A stretch of DNA of 64,000 nt from Musa acuminata AAA Group (GCF_036884655.1 NC_088340.1:2991001-3055000); one strand, 5' to 3'. Shown: positions 1 through 12,530, counted from the first letter of the stretch. The notes: a model not told the origin generated them from the sequence alone. Program-made: numbers and translations.

Positions 1-1194
1 AATAACATATTAATATGGATAAATATGTGATATAAGTTAATTTTGAATGTCCGACATAAAAGGAATTTTATATCTTACAAAAATAGTATTGCACGAAGGT
101 GTACTCGATAAAGTATTTTTAATGTTTAAGTTAATATGAACTTGAAAGATATAATTATTATATGTAGTCAAAAAATCTTTATCGTAAATGTCAAAATAAT
201 AATTTATCAAATAAGATTTTTTATCGATATTACGTGCCCAATATAAAATCAAATCAATATTTGATATGAAATTTAATGTGAATTGTTCCGATGAAGATTC
301 AAAGCAGAAAAATATAAGCTTCCTTCTCATCCACTATCATAAAAAGACAATCATAAGCTTCCTTCTAATTGACAAGGTTGATATAACACATTTTGACACT
401 ACCTACGTGACAAACAAAAGACCTTTGGGCTAACGTAGAGTGTTATTATTCAGCCATGCGACCTCCATATTATTCAAGGCCATTCTGCAAACTTTGGACA
501 ACGTCAACTTGAGCAGCGCCAGACACCCTGGAGTCGTTATGTATAACTCGGGACGACGTCACATGACACCAACTCGAGCGGCTCCGAACACCCTAGAGTT
601 GTTCTGTAAAACTCGGGACAACACCACACGGTACCGACTTGAGTGGCGCCTCATGACCCCGACCCGTATGGGTTGGTCGGCACTCGTCTGAAGAGTACAA
701 GCCATCCTCCCGAGGAGTTGGTAGCCATTAAAGAATCGCATATGATCGATCGCCCCGTCATAGGTATAAAAGTCAATCCTCTGACCAATGAGAGGGGGCT
801 TCTTCAAACACTCAACTCTCTATTATTTTACTCTACTCTAACTTAAGCTATGGAGGGCGACTTGAGTGCAGGAGCCCCATGACAAAGCAACAAGCGACGA
901 AGCCCACAGCTCAACATGACCTGACGCCCACTTCTTGCACTCGAGCTTTCACGTGGATAACCTTGCGCATCCAGGATTGAACCAAGCTGTGCTGACATCT
1001 TAGCCATGGCGTAAAGGTTCATTAACAAAGGCAATCACAAGCTTTATTCTAGGAAGACAATCACAAACTTCCTTCTCAACCTTTAAGGTATAAAAAGATA
1101 TCTTAAACCCAATATAAGTGACTCCTTTTGAACTATTCGAATCTACATCTAGAGATATCAATTTACTAATTTTAATGTTAGAGAAACTCCTTCC

Positions 1195-1345
1195 AACCTC
1201 GATCTTCGTAAAAGTGACACATCGGGAATACGATGTTTCCACCTCAAAAGACACCTCGGATAATCCTGTGCATATTGGTTTGGACCACGTCGGGCTGAAT
1301 AAGACATCAACAATATTTTTTCCTAATATTTTAGCACCAGAATGA
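1195..1345 (+). repeat. 3' end of the upstream LTR and junction
   Basis: This segment is similar, with many substitutions, to 4,889-5,066. It ends at about 1,331, followed by a junction resembling the gypsy primer-binding region ('agcaccagaatgagg'). The high divergence between the two copies indicates an old insertion. Confidence 0.5.
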
Positions 1346-2039
1346 GGACCTAATGTTATAGAAATGCCCTAGCGATGAGGCCTTGACTCTAACCCGTATG
1401 ACTTTTACACAATGGGGTAACTGTCATCCTTCTCACATGTAGATGCATCCACTTCGATGCAAACGTAGATAAGGTACTAGTGTCTACTCAATGACTCTGG
1501 CCTCTCACCACTATGAATGAACTTGAGCCATATGCTCGTCCCCTCTAAGTTGTTCCTAAATCTTACCCATCAAGTGCAAACACTCACAGACATGTTGCAA
1601 GCTATCATCCCGCTCCAGCCTCAACTAGCCCAACAATTGACACCACCACCTCAGTCATGATTAACACTTCAATCACCATTAGCACCGGCACTTGTCGGAA
1701 TCCCCTCGATCGACGTGATGTCAACATCTTAGGATTGCCCAAGGTGTAAGAAATTGCCAACCGAAGGAGCGAACCACTCTCCAACGATATAGTTCAATGC
1801 ATCGTCGCACTACTGCTCTAAGCTACCCCAATCCGAGTCCCAATTAGTGGATTCGATAGATGACTCCCTGAGGCTCCAATTATGGCAAATAGACCAACGC
1901 TTAAATGAGATGTGATGAGAGTTTCAATAATCCAGGAGGAAGAATCTAGGGGGAGAATATAGTCAACCTCATCTCAAATTGATCATCTTTCACCCAGAAT
2001 ATTTAAGAGAAGCTAATCCCGACCAACTTTTGCCTCACA

Positions 2040-3145
2040 TCGTTGGAAGCCTTTGATGACAATACTGACCTAGTTGAACACATTATCGCCATCTACACCC
2101 AAATAACTCTCTAGGGCACCTTAAATTCTTTGATATGCTACGCATGCCCAACAACGCTAAAGACACTCTCATTTGGCTCCTTCACTCAACTCGCAAATAA
2201 GTTCAAACTCTACTTTCTTGAGAATGTATGCCCGTAGCCATCGATGATAAAGTTGCTCGAACTCAAGCAAGAAGATGAAGAGACATTTTCCAACTTCGTT
2301 TCTCAATTTGTTGATGAGATCCGAGGCATGCAAAAGCTCATTCATTGCTTATAATACAGACCTTTATGATATATCTCAAACTCTCATGCTTTTATTGGTT
2401 GTTGGTGGAGAGGCCACTGGTGATGGTGCTCGAGATACTCTAAAGGGCTAACCAATATATTGTCATAGAGGTAATATTCTTGAGTAAGTGCGAGAAAACA
2501 CACAAAAAGTTAAGACAAGAGTGAGTACCATCAATCTCAACCCAGAGGTCACCATAATGAAAAAATAAATGATTAACTCAGCAAAGAACATGAGGCGAAG
2601 AAGAAATGATTAACTTGAGCTACCTCAACTTGAGTTACTTTGCCCGAGATCTAAGTCAACTCCTTTGAATATGACTAGAACTAATATCTTTTTACAAATA
2701 AAGAAAACGAGCTTTTGAAATACCCTCAATCGATAAAGACACCGCTGAAGGGGAGGAACAAATCTAAGTATTGCCACATCCATCACGATTATGACAATGG
2801 CACTAAGTATTCATCGAGGACACCTCAGGAGGTTCATTTGGAGTCATCGGGAACCTTCGCTTTAACCTCGGGGGTCGATGGAGAGGCGAAGAGGCACATC
2901 AACGTCATCATCAGTGGACCTATCTCGGGATGAGATAACTCCTTGGGTCGTAAAGTCCTTTTACAGATAAAGAAAATAGGCTTTTGAAAGACTTAATCGA
3001 TGAAGACACCGTTGAAGGGGGGAAACAAATCCAAGTACTACCACCTCCATCGCGATTATAGCCATAACACGGAGGATTATCATGATTTAAAGGAGCAAAT
3101 CAAAGAACTCATTAATCGAGGATGTCTTGGGAGTTTCGTTTGGAG
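2040..3145 (+). pseudogene. gag remnants of a gypsy-type element, with a duplicated segment
   Basis: From 2,040 a frame reads SLEAFDDNTDLVEHIIAI, the typical start of the conserved gag block of plant gypsy elements. It is broken by a TAG at 2,112-2,114 and by later frame changes. At about 2,768 a frame reads KYCHIHHDY, a zinc-knuckle-like gag motif. The same region recurs at about 3,033 as KYYHLHRDY, followed by LKEQIKELINRGCLGSFV. The stretches 2,690-2,957 and 2,958-3,240 are therefore diverged tandem copies offset by about 268 bases. Several stops and shifts make this non-coding. Confidence 0.6.
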
Positions 3146-3239
3146 TCTTCAAGAACCTTCACTTTGACCTCGAGAGCCAATAGAGAGGCAAAGAGGCATA
3201 TCAACATCATTGTCAGTGGACCTATCTTGGGATGAGATA

Positions 3240-4240
3240 GCTCCTCGGGTCGAAAACACGAAGGAGGGAGGACCTGACATCTACCACGACGAGAGGATCA
3301 GAAATCTACCACGATGGAGGGAGGACCCAAAATCTATCACGATCAAGGGAGGACTTGAAGCCCGTCGTAATGGGAGGACCCAAAATTCACTACGATAAAG
3401 GAAGGACCTGAAATTCGTCACAATAGAGAGAGAACTCAAAATCCGTCATGGCAAAGGGAGGACCCAAAATCTGCCATGGCCGAGAAAGGATATGAAATCC
3501 ATCATAGCAGAGGGAGGACTTAAAGCCCTTTGTGATTGGAGGACTTGAAGCCTATCATAACAGAAGGACCTAAAATCTACCATGACGAAGAGAGGACCCA
3601 AAATTTATCACAACGAAGAGAGAACTCAAAATTTATCATGGAAAAGAGAGGATCTGAAATCCTCCATACTGGAGGGAGAACTCAAAATCTACCATGTCGA
3701 AGAGATGATCTGAAATCCACCATGACGAAGGGATGACTTGAAATCTACCATGGCGAAGGGAGGACATGAAGTCCTTTATGGCGAGAAGACCCAAAATCCA
3801 CTACGACGAAAGGAGAACCCAAAATCTATCATGGCAGAGAAAGAACTTGAAATCTGTCATGACGAAGAGAAGACCCAAAATCCACCACGATGAAGAGAGG
3901 ACCCAAAAGCCACCATGATGAAGGAAGAACTCGAAATCCATCATGGCGATGGGAGCACTTGAAGTCCTTTATGACGAGAGGATCAGAAATCTACTACGAC
4001 AAAAGGAGGACAAAAAAATCCATCATGGTAGAGAGATGACCCTAAATCCATCACGACGGAGGGAGGACCCAAAATCCACCATGACGAATAGAGGTCCTAA
4101 AATTTGCCATAATGGAGGGAGAACTCAACTTCCGCAATAGTGAAGGGAGGACCCGAAATCTATCATGGCAAAGAGATGATCTGAAGCCTTTATGATAGAA
4201 GGACCCAAAATTCATCAACGGAGGGAAAACGTACTTGAGA
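3240..4240 (+). repeat. degenerate 28-bp minisatellite, about 35 copies
   Basis: A unit of the form 'ACCCAAAATCCACCATGACGA' plus 'AGAGAGG' recurs about every 28 bases, with frequent one- and two-base changes (tgaaatc/cccaaaatc, accatgac/atcatggc, gaagggagga). Because 28 is not a multiple of three, short frames that cross it are artefacts of the repetition. The array lies inside the LTR-element relic. Confidence 0.7.
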
Positions 4241-4860
4241 CGCATGGGTTAGGAAAACGTGACCCGCATGAAAAAATCTATCACGATGGATACATAAGAC
4301 CAATATGCTCGAGACGTATGAGTCGAAAAAACTCGACCCATATGAAGAAATCTGTCACAACGGAGGCATAAGGCCAACATGCTCGAGACGTATGAGTTAG
4401 GAAAACTTGACTCGCGTGAGAAGAAATTTGTCATGACAATAAGACAAGGCCAACATGCCCGAGTTGCATGAGTCGAGAAACTCAACCCATGTGAAGAAAT
4501 CCATTAAAAAGGAGGAACAAGGCCAACGTACTTGGAATGCATGAGTTAGAAAAACCAGACCCATATGAGAAAAAAATATATTATAACAGAGACACAAGGC
4601 CAACATGCTTGAGATGCATGAGTTAGGAAAACCTTACCCATGTAAAAAGACATCTACCACAGTAGCGACACAAGACCAACGTGCTCGAGACGTATGAGTT
4701 AGGAAAACATAACCCATGTAAAGAAATTCGCTACGACGGAGGCATAGGGCGAAGTATGATCGAGGCATATGAGTCGAAAAAACATAACTTATACCAAGCA
4801 AAATTCGTTATGGTAGAAACGCATGAATCGAAAAAAACCTAACCCATGTAAACACTTGAA
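4230..4860 (+). repeat. second tandem array, about 75-bp unit, about 8 copies
   Basis: The motif 'aggccaacatgctcgagac' followed by 'gtatgagttaggaaaac' recurs at about 4,372, 4,448, 4,521, 4,598 and 4,673, that is every 73-77 bases. More diverged copies lie on each side. It directly follows the 28-bp array and precedes the right LTR remnant. Short frames crossing it on either strand are repeat artefacts. Confidence 0.65.
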
Positions 4861-4888
4861 TCGAAAATATTTTACCCATAAAACAAAA

Positions 4889-5070
4889 TTTCGAATGCTC
4901 CCGAAATGGTCGGGAAACCCCTCTCAACCTCAGTTTTTTTGTGCATGTGACACATTGGGAGTAAAATATTTTTACCTTGAAAATACCTTGAATAATTCTA
5001 TGTATACAAATTCAAACTATATCGGATTGACCAAGACGTTATTGACATTGTTTTCTAATATACATCATCA
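4889..5070 (+). repeat. 3' end of the downstream LTR
   Basis: This is the counterpart of 1,195-1,345, sharing the order of several short blocks including 'gtgacacatt', 'ggattgaccaagacg' and 'ttttctaatat'. It marks the right edge of the element. Confidence 0.5.
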
Positions 5071-5645
5071 TCGTATTAAGCTCATATGGTTAGATTGAAA
5101 CATTGATAAAGTGAAAAATAGCATATTACCTACGTGAAAATAAAAATGACATGTCAACAATCGTTACTTATCACATCTCCCTACAAAGTTATAGGAACAT
5201 ATGATTTTACTTAGCTAATTAAAACTTTATTTAAAACCTTGATTAGTAGAAGCATATGTATATATCCGATTGTAAAAGACATAAATCGTCGTATATCATA
5301 AAAGGAAAATAAGAAATGATCCATTCAAACCATATGATATACCGATCCTTTGACGATAAGTGAACACATGCCTCTGCGATTGCCATCTGAAACAACACCA
5401 ATTCGAACCCAGGTTAAACCACGGTTCAAAATGTTGACCCGATAACACCATTCGAGTAACCAGTTGACTCGATCGAATCACCTGTGTCTTTTACCAAGGA
5501 ATTTAACATAGCTGTCGTTACCGATTGAGAGCAGGCAGCCTCGGAGTCCGAATCCATGGCTTCTTCTTCACGCTTCCTCTTTGCCCTCCCACTATTTTCC
5601 TCCGACCCTTCTCCCTGAACGTGACACTTCCAAGTCCCCACCGCG
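5071..5645. other. spacer and leader upstream of the armadillo-repeat gene
   Basis: AT-rich spacer changes to pyrimidine-rich, GC-richer sequence from about 5,520, which probably includes the promoter and 5' leader of the next gene. I see no clear TATA box and no separate gene. Confidence 0.4.
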
Positions 5646-7133
5646 ATGGCCAAATGCGCGCGCCTCGATGCCGCCAGCTTCCGCCTCTGGCTGGCCTTCT
5701 TCCCCTCCCTCCTCCGCCGAAGGCTCCTCCAGGCCGTGGCTTGCGGGGCCTACCTTCACCGTGGTCGCCGCGGGTCCTGCGGTGGAGCCGGCTTCAACGC
5801 GGCGAAGCAGCAACCCCGCCGCACCAGGCCCGGCGGTTCGGAGCGGCTCGTGGAGCTGCTGCGGGCGGAGTCCTCCGACGACTCCGGCTCCGACGAGGCG
5901 TCGGACGATGAGACGCGGCGCAAGGTCGAGTCTTTCGAGGAGCTCCAGCGCGTCGTGGGCTGGCTGCAGCTCGACGGCCACAGTACCGGCGAGGATCGGA
6001 GGGAGGAGGCGGCAGCGGAGGTGCGGAGGCTCGCGAAGGACGACCCCGGGGCGAGGGAGACGCTCGCGATGCTCGGGGTGATTCCGCCTTTGGTCGGCAT
6101 GCTCGACTCAGATGATCCCGACCTCCATATCGCCGCACTCTACGCGCTTCTCAATCTGGGGATCGGCAACGAGTTGTAAGCCCCCTCTCATTCTCTGATC
6201 TGAGGTCGAAATCTTACCTGCGGTCGCGATTGCAGGAACAAGGCGGCCGTCGTGAAGGCCGGCGCGGTCCACAAGATGCTAAATCTGATCGAGTCCGATA
6301 GCTCCGCATTGGTGTCGGAAGCGATCGTCGCCAACTTCCTCGGCCTCAGCGCGTTGGATTCTAACAAGCCCATCATCGGCGCTTCCGGCGCGATTCGTAT
6401 CTTGCTATCCGCCTTCCGAAGCCCCGACACCAGCCCGACAGCCAGGCAGGACGCTGTCCGCGCCCTCTTCAACCTCTCCATTGCCTCCGTCAACCTCCCC
6501 CTCCTCGTCGACGCCGGCCTAGTCCCCGCGCTCCTGGAGGTGGTCGGCGACATGGCGGTGAGCGAGCGAGTCCTCGCTCTGCTCTCCAACCTCGTGGCCG
6601 CTGGCGAGGGGCGGCGCGCTTTGAGCCGCTCCGCCGACGCGTTTGCCATCCTCGTCGACGTCCTCGGTTGGAGCGACGCCATCGCGTGCCAGGAGAAGGC
6701 GGCATATATTCTGATGGTGATGGCCCACAAGTGCCACGCCGACCGAGCGGCCATGCTCGAGGCCGGGGTCGTCTCCGCCCTCCTCGAGCTCACGCTGCTG
6801 GGCACGCCGCTTGCGCAGAAGCGAGCCTCGCGGCTTTTGGAGATCCTAACCATGGATAAAGGAAAGAGAGTATCGGAGAATGGAGGACGTTCCGGCGTGC
6901 CGGCGGTGTCAGCGCCGCTGTGCGGAGGTGCATCTGAGGCGTCAAGGGCGGAGGCGGAGGCGAAGGAGGGGATGAGCGAGGAAAGGAGGGCGGTGGTGGA
7001 ATTGGTACAGCAGAGTCTGCAGACCAACATGCTAAGGATCGTCCGGAGAGCGAACTTGCCGCAGGATTTCGCGCCGTCGGAACGTCTCCAAGCGCTCACC
7101 GCCCCCTCCACCACCAAAAGCTTGCCATTCTAA
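5646..7133 (+). CDS. armadillo-repeat protein, U-box/ARM family type without a U-box
   Basis: Two exons, 5,646-6,175 and 6,236-7,133, separated by a 60-base GTAAG...TGCAG intron, give 475 residues. The splice restores the run GIGNELNKAAVVKAGAVHKM, a family signature; without splicing the first frame stops at once. Residues 1-125 are Arg/Ser/Glu-rich with acidic patches. From about residue 130 to 430 there are ARM repeats with helix motifs such as IPPLVGMLDSDDP, LFNLSIASVN and LALLSNLVAAGEG. The tail is Glu-rich and ends LPF. No U-box precedes the repeats, so it resembles the plant ARM proteins often annotated as 'U-box domain-containing protein 7/45-like'. It is probably a protein-interaction scaffold; ligase activity cannot be claimed. 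GC content is high, as in many monocot first exons. Confidence 0.85.
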
Positions 7134-9180
7134 AGAGAAGAAAAGGTAATGTAATTATGAATCGAAGGTTTTGCTTCTCCTCAATTTTGCCTCTCTTCCG
7201 TCGTTCTCTTGCTAAAAGAACCGTCTTTGCTATCGCTGTCTATCAATGTTGTGAGTCGTGACCCGTCTCTATCCTCAAAAATGGTTCCTTTATTTTCATG
7301 TGCGCTTCTCATTCTTCTCTTCCTACTGTGGTTTCTTATTATGTTCTTATTCTTCGCATTGTAGTCTTATATAAGAAAGATCAATCATTTTCATTTTCCT
7401 CTCTCCGCTCCGCTCCCAGTATTCTTCTTATGATCTCTGCTTTCGGTTCTCAGTCCTCACCCAAGATTGCGTCTTTGGAGGCAAAAGTTTCTGCTACTAT
7501 TTGTTTCTCTGCTATCTTCTTCTTGATCTCTGGCACAAGTTGAGAAAAGAAGAAGAATCATAGTCATCTTATTTCCAATACAGAATTGGAGTAGGCAATG
7601 TGTTGTTGCAGGAGGAAGAGAGATCAAAGTAAGCTTCACGCAGAGCAGAGCAAGACTCCACCTTTCTGTCTCTTCCATGGGTTACATTTTTGTAAAGATT
7701 TAGTTAGTCTTTCCTTTGATTTCTTTTGCTAGTTTGTATCTCAAGTCAGGGAATAAATATTATGTGAATTGTAGTATGCCTGTGGTCGTCACTCGTCTCA
7801 GTGTACGTCGCGGTGAGTACCGAGTACTGAAAGGAGTTTGGATCTTCTGCTTCCAATTATTGTACGGCTTCAATTATCATCGAAGGTTCACGTTCAATCA
7901 GTGGCATCCATGAATGAGAAGTTGGATTCATGTATATGGATTCTTTCTACGAGTGTGTCGGTTCTAATTTCATCAAATTCAAGTATAAGCAGTCGCGAAG
8001 AACAGGACCATTTGGTAGTAAATGCTGTTCATGATGATCGATCTTGAAGCAGTTGCTTTGTCTGCAAAAGGTTCTCTCTCTGCAGGACTGGTTGGTCAAA
8101 AATTTTGCCCTGCTTTTGCCTCTGCTACCAACAAGAAAGAGTTTGCCACCCACAAGGCATCCTTCTACCTTCATCCATGCTTTGTCCTTGAAATGGAATC
8201 AAAAGGACCAAATGGAAGCAAGAGATATGTCCTCTCCTTTCCACCAAAGGTGGCTCGAGCAAGCCGTTCATGCAGAGAAGAAGGAAATGGCCGTAGCTGT
8301 AAGCCAGCAAAAGCTTCCCAAGCACTTTGGCATCATCATCATCGAAGAGAGAGAGAGAGAGGAGCCATGGTGCTGCGTTCATGTAGCAGAAGCTACCAAG
8401 CCAGCTCACGAGATTCTTTAACCGGGCTGCTTTCTCTTTGTAGGATAGCTCAAAAGCACCCTCGGTTGTCGGTTCTCACCAGTGAAAAGCTTATGTTACT
8501 ACTTGCAAGCGGAGATGAAACGACGATACGTATGCTGTTCGGGGGAAGAAACTGGAATCAGCAACAGTGTTCGTGTGGATTCTTGGACTAACGCTCGCTG
8601 CAGTGCCTCACCTGACATCAGATGGATTAGCTCGTCGCAGAAGTAGCACATCCATGAAGAAAGGAACAAACGGCAACACAACACTTCGTGCACGAAAGCT
8701 TTTGTACGCTGTCATTAATGCCGTCTCAGCTCTCCGCCAACGGTGAAGAAGACAGACATTGATTGTGATGTAACAGTTGATTTATCTTAATCTAAACCTC
8801 ATTGCACTGTGACAGATGACGTTTTGGGTAAAAAATGAGATAAATTGTGCTTCTTACCCTAGGCAGTGTCCTGTTGCCACAAATGAGGGCCCCACTAGAC
8901 CATCCAATTACCAGCAGGGTAGAAACCTGGAATACGGACGGGTAGATCCAAAAAAACACGGGGGGCGACTTAGGATACCATTATAGGTTGACGCTTGACA
9001 CATCATAGAATTTTCGGTACTTTGGAAGTCCTCCGCCGGGCATCTAACGTGCCACGTCAGCTCAGAACCCGACCCCACCGCTTGGGCCTTGCCTGAACGT
9101 TTTCGGTAACTGAAGTCGTGCCAACGTCTTTTCGTTGTGCGCCACGTCATTATACGATCGTTTCTCCTCTCGATTCGCTA
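7134..9180. other. 3' flank of the ARM gene and non-coding spacer
   Basis: Pyrimidine-rich sequence after the ARM stop is probably 3' UTR. A 189-codon frame at 8,022-8,591 (+) overlaps another 125-codon frame, has no family features and includes a GA-run product, so I do not call it a gene. Nothing else is recognisable. Confidence 0.4.
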
Positions 9181-10530
9181 ATAGCAGGAGAAATCGGACT
9201 AATTATATATTAGTCTCAACTCTTCTTTAATATATTGATTTTTAAATTTAAAAAATTATATTAAAATATTTATAATTATGTAAACGAAACATCTAACTTT
9301 ATTTATCCTAACGTCGTCAATTTTACCGACAAATGTATGAAAACAATAATTTTAATATTTTTATTATATTTTTTATTATGATATATGATGATACCATTGG
9401 AGGCTAACGGTAGTTGTTGTGAATAAAAAAGAGAGCAATAACTAAAATTGAGATAAAGGAAGAGGAAGAAGAGAATGACGCAAATGCCGATGTGCATCTG
9501 CATCGGTGACTTGAGCTTTGCGCTCGATAACTCGAGGGATCTACAACACAAAAGCAACAATTAACCTCACAAGCACTCCGAAGCACACCTCCAATCGCTG
9601 GAGTATTGCTCGACTACCCCTTTTTGCTATCGCATCCTGCTCTCGGAGCTTGATGGTGAACTATAATGTGACTACGAGAGCCACCCATAGTGGTAGGGTC
9701 ACGATTGTTTCCTAGTGTAGGCCAACTACATTGATTATCACTTTCATGCGCTATTTGCTCCACAACCCCATCCTCCAACTCTAATTTAGCATGATACCTT
9801 CACCATTTCCTTAATCACCCCATTTCAACGCTTTATGGTCGTCCACCAAGGATTTGTGAGCTTTTTTGCCTAAGATGCTACCTTGGACTTGAAGGGGAGA
9901 CAATATGATTGAAATAAGAGCCAGAGGATAAAGATGTCATATGAAGGGGAGATAATATAATTTAGATCATAATAAGCCTACTGAGGGTAAACCTGCTACG
10001 GACTTACGTTAAAGACATTGCAATTAACGTCGAAAGAGTGACAAGCGACACAGGTGACCTAACATATGTGATAAGCTACGAGAAAATTGACATCATGGAC
10101 GAACATGTCACAGGACCAACAAAGAAATGCTACATTTGACTCATAGTAGATCGTCACCCTTTCATTACTCAACATCTGGATCGATGTCGATGCATATGTT
10201 GTACAGTGTCGCTATGCTTCATTATATTCAACTTCTCCATTTACCTCACCTTTCGTCATTACTCTATCTCTTCCACGATAACCACTATCGGTCTACAACA
10301 ACATCACTATTATCACTACCGAAAAGATATTGAAATTATCTTTCTACCCATCATTTTATGCTTTCGTCGATAATATCAACAACATTAAGATAAATAGAAT
10401 TAGATATTTTATTTTTATAGTTATAAAAATTTTAATAAATTTTTGAACTCTCGATGGTGGGATGTTATAAAGGTTTAATGAGAAAAGTAGCCCGAGAAAC
10501 CCCATTTTAACGAATGCGAATTGACCTTTC
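9181..10530. other. AT-rich spacer
   Basis: AT-rich blocks (9,200-9,400 and 10,360-10,450) flank a mixed-composition segment. No coding frame, RNA gene or clear transposon end was seen. Confidence 0.35.
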
Positions 10531-10771
10531 GTTGAATCCGGAATCACATTCCCTCACAAAATTGGGATGAAGAATTCGAGAGACGCTAAGAGAGCGGGAT
10601 TCAAGATCGGAAACCCAGGCGAAACCTCCCAAGCTCACATCTGATTTCTCCCAATCGGAGCAGTACTTCGCTCCTTGGAGGTAATAGAACCCTCGATCTT
10701 GCTTTGGTTGGCTCGGATTCTGGTTCCCTAATGGTTTTCTAGGGTTTTGGTGAGATCCGGAGCCTGGAGCA

Positions 10772-10840
10772 ATGACGTGCACGGAGGAGGAGGAGGAGGA
10801 GTTGGAGGACCCTCTGTCGTCGTCGGACTCTTTCGCCTAA
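10772..10840 (+). CDS. 22-codon small ORF in a leader-like segment
   Basis: ATG to TAA reads MTCT, six Glu, LEDPLSSSDSFA. It sits in the GC-rich leader-like part of the possible locus. It may be an upstream ORF, the remains of a first exon, or chance. There is no family recognition. Confidence 0.15.
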   Translation: MTCTEEEEEELEDPLSSSDSFA

Positions 10841-11589
10841 TCGATGTAACATCCGACTTCCTTTCTTCTACTTCCGCCCCTATATTGGTTGCACATATGC
10901 CATTATTCTAATCTTATTTTTGTCATCTGCCGTCAACGAAACCACTTGATAACATCTTTTATTCTGGTTAAATTCCTTTTGTCTTGTTAACGGTGTTGGT
11001 ATAACATCTCTTTTCTTGGGTGCTGTGTAACGTGGTACGATCATTTGGTTGTCCTGTGATGAAATTACAGAATCTTTTTTAAGCCTTGACTGTATTCCAT
11101 ACCGATAGCTGAGCGCTGAGAGATTAATGTAAGGTTCTCCCTAGCTTTTAGGCCATCTGTGGAAATACCAGGTTTCTAAAACCCTATTTTGTTGGTTTAT
11201 TTTAAGTTGTATTCTTGGCTTTTAATGCTCTGGTCAATGAAATTGTATGTTAATGTCAGTGGAGTTATATGTTTCTTTGTTTTATAACAAAGAAATATGG
11301 CTGGGTTTTAACTGTCATTGGATGTTGGTTTTTCTATCCCTTTTGAGTTGATTAGGGTATACATATTAGCAACTATTTACTAACTTTTGTGATAGCATGT
11401 AAGGGATACTTCCACTATAAATTTAATATAGAAAATTAATTTCTTTCTCTTGTCAACAGTTATTACTTGTATGCAATCAAGACTTAAAATTACACTTTGA
11501 TCATACAATGCATCCTGCTAAACAGAGTAAGTATTGTACTCGAGAGACTTGTCGACTGTAGGTGGTGCTATGTCTGATTTCTAGTTAAT

Positions 11590-12530
11590 GCTATTTTAGT
11601 AATTTCATAGGTATTTTGATAATTTTAGATTTGAGTCTTGACGTCTCTCCTAATTGTGTTAGGAATAATATCTTATTGGAAGGGGAAAGATTGAGGAATA
11701 GAGGATATCCTAGTTTGATTAGAAGTAAGAATTAAATATAAGTAAATAAAAAGGATGCATGATTAAATTATAATTAATAATTCTATGAAAGGTAAGACAT
11801 CCTTCTAAATGCCCCATGACCTCTTTCCTCTCAACTCGTCAAAGAGAACTGAGACTGATAACAAAGAAGGTGATGCTAATAGCGGGAGAGAGGAGTAGAA
11901 GGCAATGGGCATCGCCTGCTCTACAGGGATCCTCCTCGTCTCTTTGTTACTATTTACTCCTCCATTTACCCACAGATGATCCTGATCTCCCCCTTGCTAT
12001 TTAATAATCAGTCTTCTTTAGAGCAGTAGCATCACATAGAGATGTGAGCAATCCGTTCTTCGCCTTCGCCTCCTCCTCCACTTATCTTTCTATTGAATCA
12101 AATTGTCGTCAAGGTAAAGGCGACAAAGAAGAAACATGTTTAGTTTCTTACTTTGTTTCTTCTTCTTTTTTGATCTGCAATTATGAAACACGGCTTGGGG
12201 GAGACCTCTCCGACACACACTCACTTCCCTCTTTTGCTATTGGCCTTGCTTTCCTTGATGGCTTGAGAGGAGAGAGGTCATGGGATATTTATAGGGTAGA
12301 TGTCTTGCCTCTCCTAGAATTCTTAATCCAAATCTAACTAAGAGCCCTTATTTATTTAGCTTTATTTAACTCTTACTCCTGATCCAATTAAGATATCCTC
12401 TAAGCCTCCACTTCCCCTTTAGTAAGAACGTAGGAGAGATACCAACAACAAAATCTAAAATTTCTAAAATGTCCTTGATCAAGTCTAAACCAAAATACAA
12501 TTAGGAAATTCCTAAAATAAATCTAATTAG
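11590..12530. mobile_element. foldback (long inverted repeat) element, about 950 bp
   Basis: The two halves are imperfect reverse complements around an axis near 12,047. Paired blocks include 'cccatgacctctttcctctcaa' (11,813-11,834) with 'ttgagaggagagaggtcatggg' (12,263-12,284), 'aggggaaag' (11,681) with 'cttcccctt' (12,411), 'gaggatatcct' with 'agatatcctc', and 'gtctctcct' (11,643) with 'aggagagat' (12,432). The pairing extends from the outer ends almost to the centre. No transposase was seen. It fits a non-autonomous foldback or Mutator-like MITE. Precise ends and target-site duplication were not determined. Confidence 0.65.

Larger units (their letters stand above)
430..5070 (+). mobile_element. 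decayed Ty3/gypsy-like LTR retrotransposon relic
   Basis: Two related sequences near 1,195-1,345 and 4,889-5,066 look like the 3' ends of two LTRs. Both run through a 'gtgacacat.ggga' block, an 'attgg.ttgacca'-like block, and end in 'ttttctaatat' or a close variant. The first is followed by 'ttagcaccagaatgaggac', which resembles the LTR/primer-site junction of monocot gypsy elements. A TATA-like TATAAAA at 765-771 would fit the upstream LTR. Between the two ends lie gag remnants and tandem arrays but no recognisable protease, reverse transcriptase or integrase. The left boundary is not resolved, and the body of the right LTR is mostly gone or replaced by repeats. The relic is probably old and incapable of movement. 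Confidence 0.6.

Noticed and set aside
3240..4240. Regular short repeats that could suggest a CRISPR array
   Set aside because: Units are contiguous and degenerate with no unique spacers, there are no cas genes, and the genome is a plant.
5390..5440. tRNA-like 'attcgaaccc' box
   Set aside because: No A box, no matching stems and no cloverleaf around it.
6188..7117. 309-codon minus-strand frame over the ARM gene
   Set aside because: Antisense shadow of a GC-rich coding exon; Arg/Ser/Ala-rich with no domain.
8022..8591. 189-codon plus-strand frame
   Set aside because: Overlaps another long frame, contains a GA-run product and shows no family motif or splice context.
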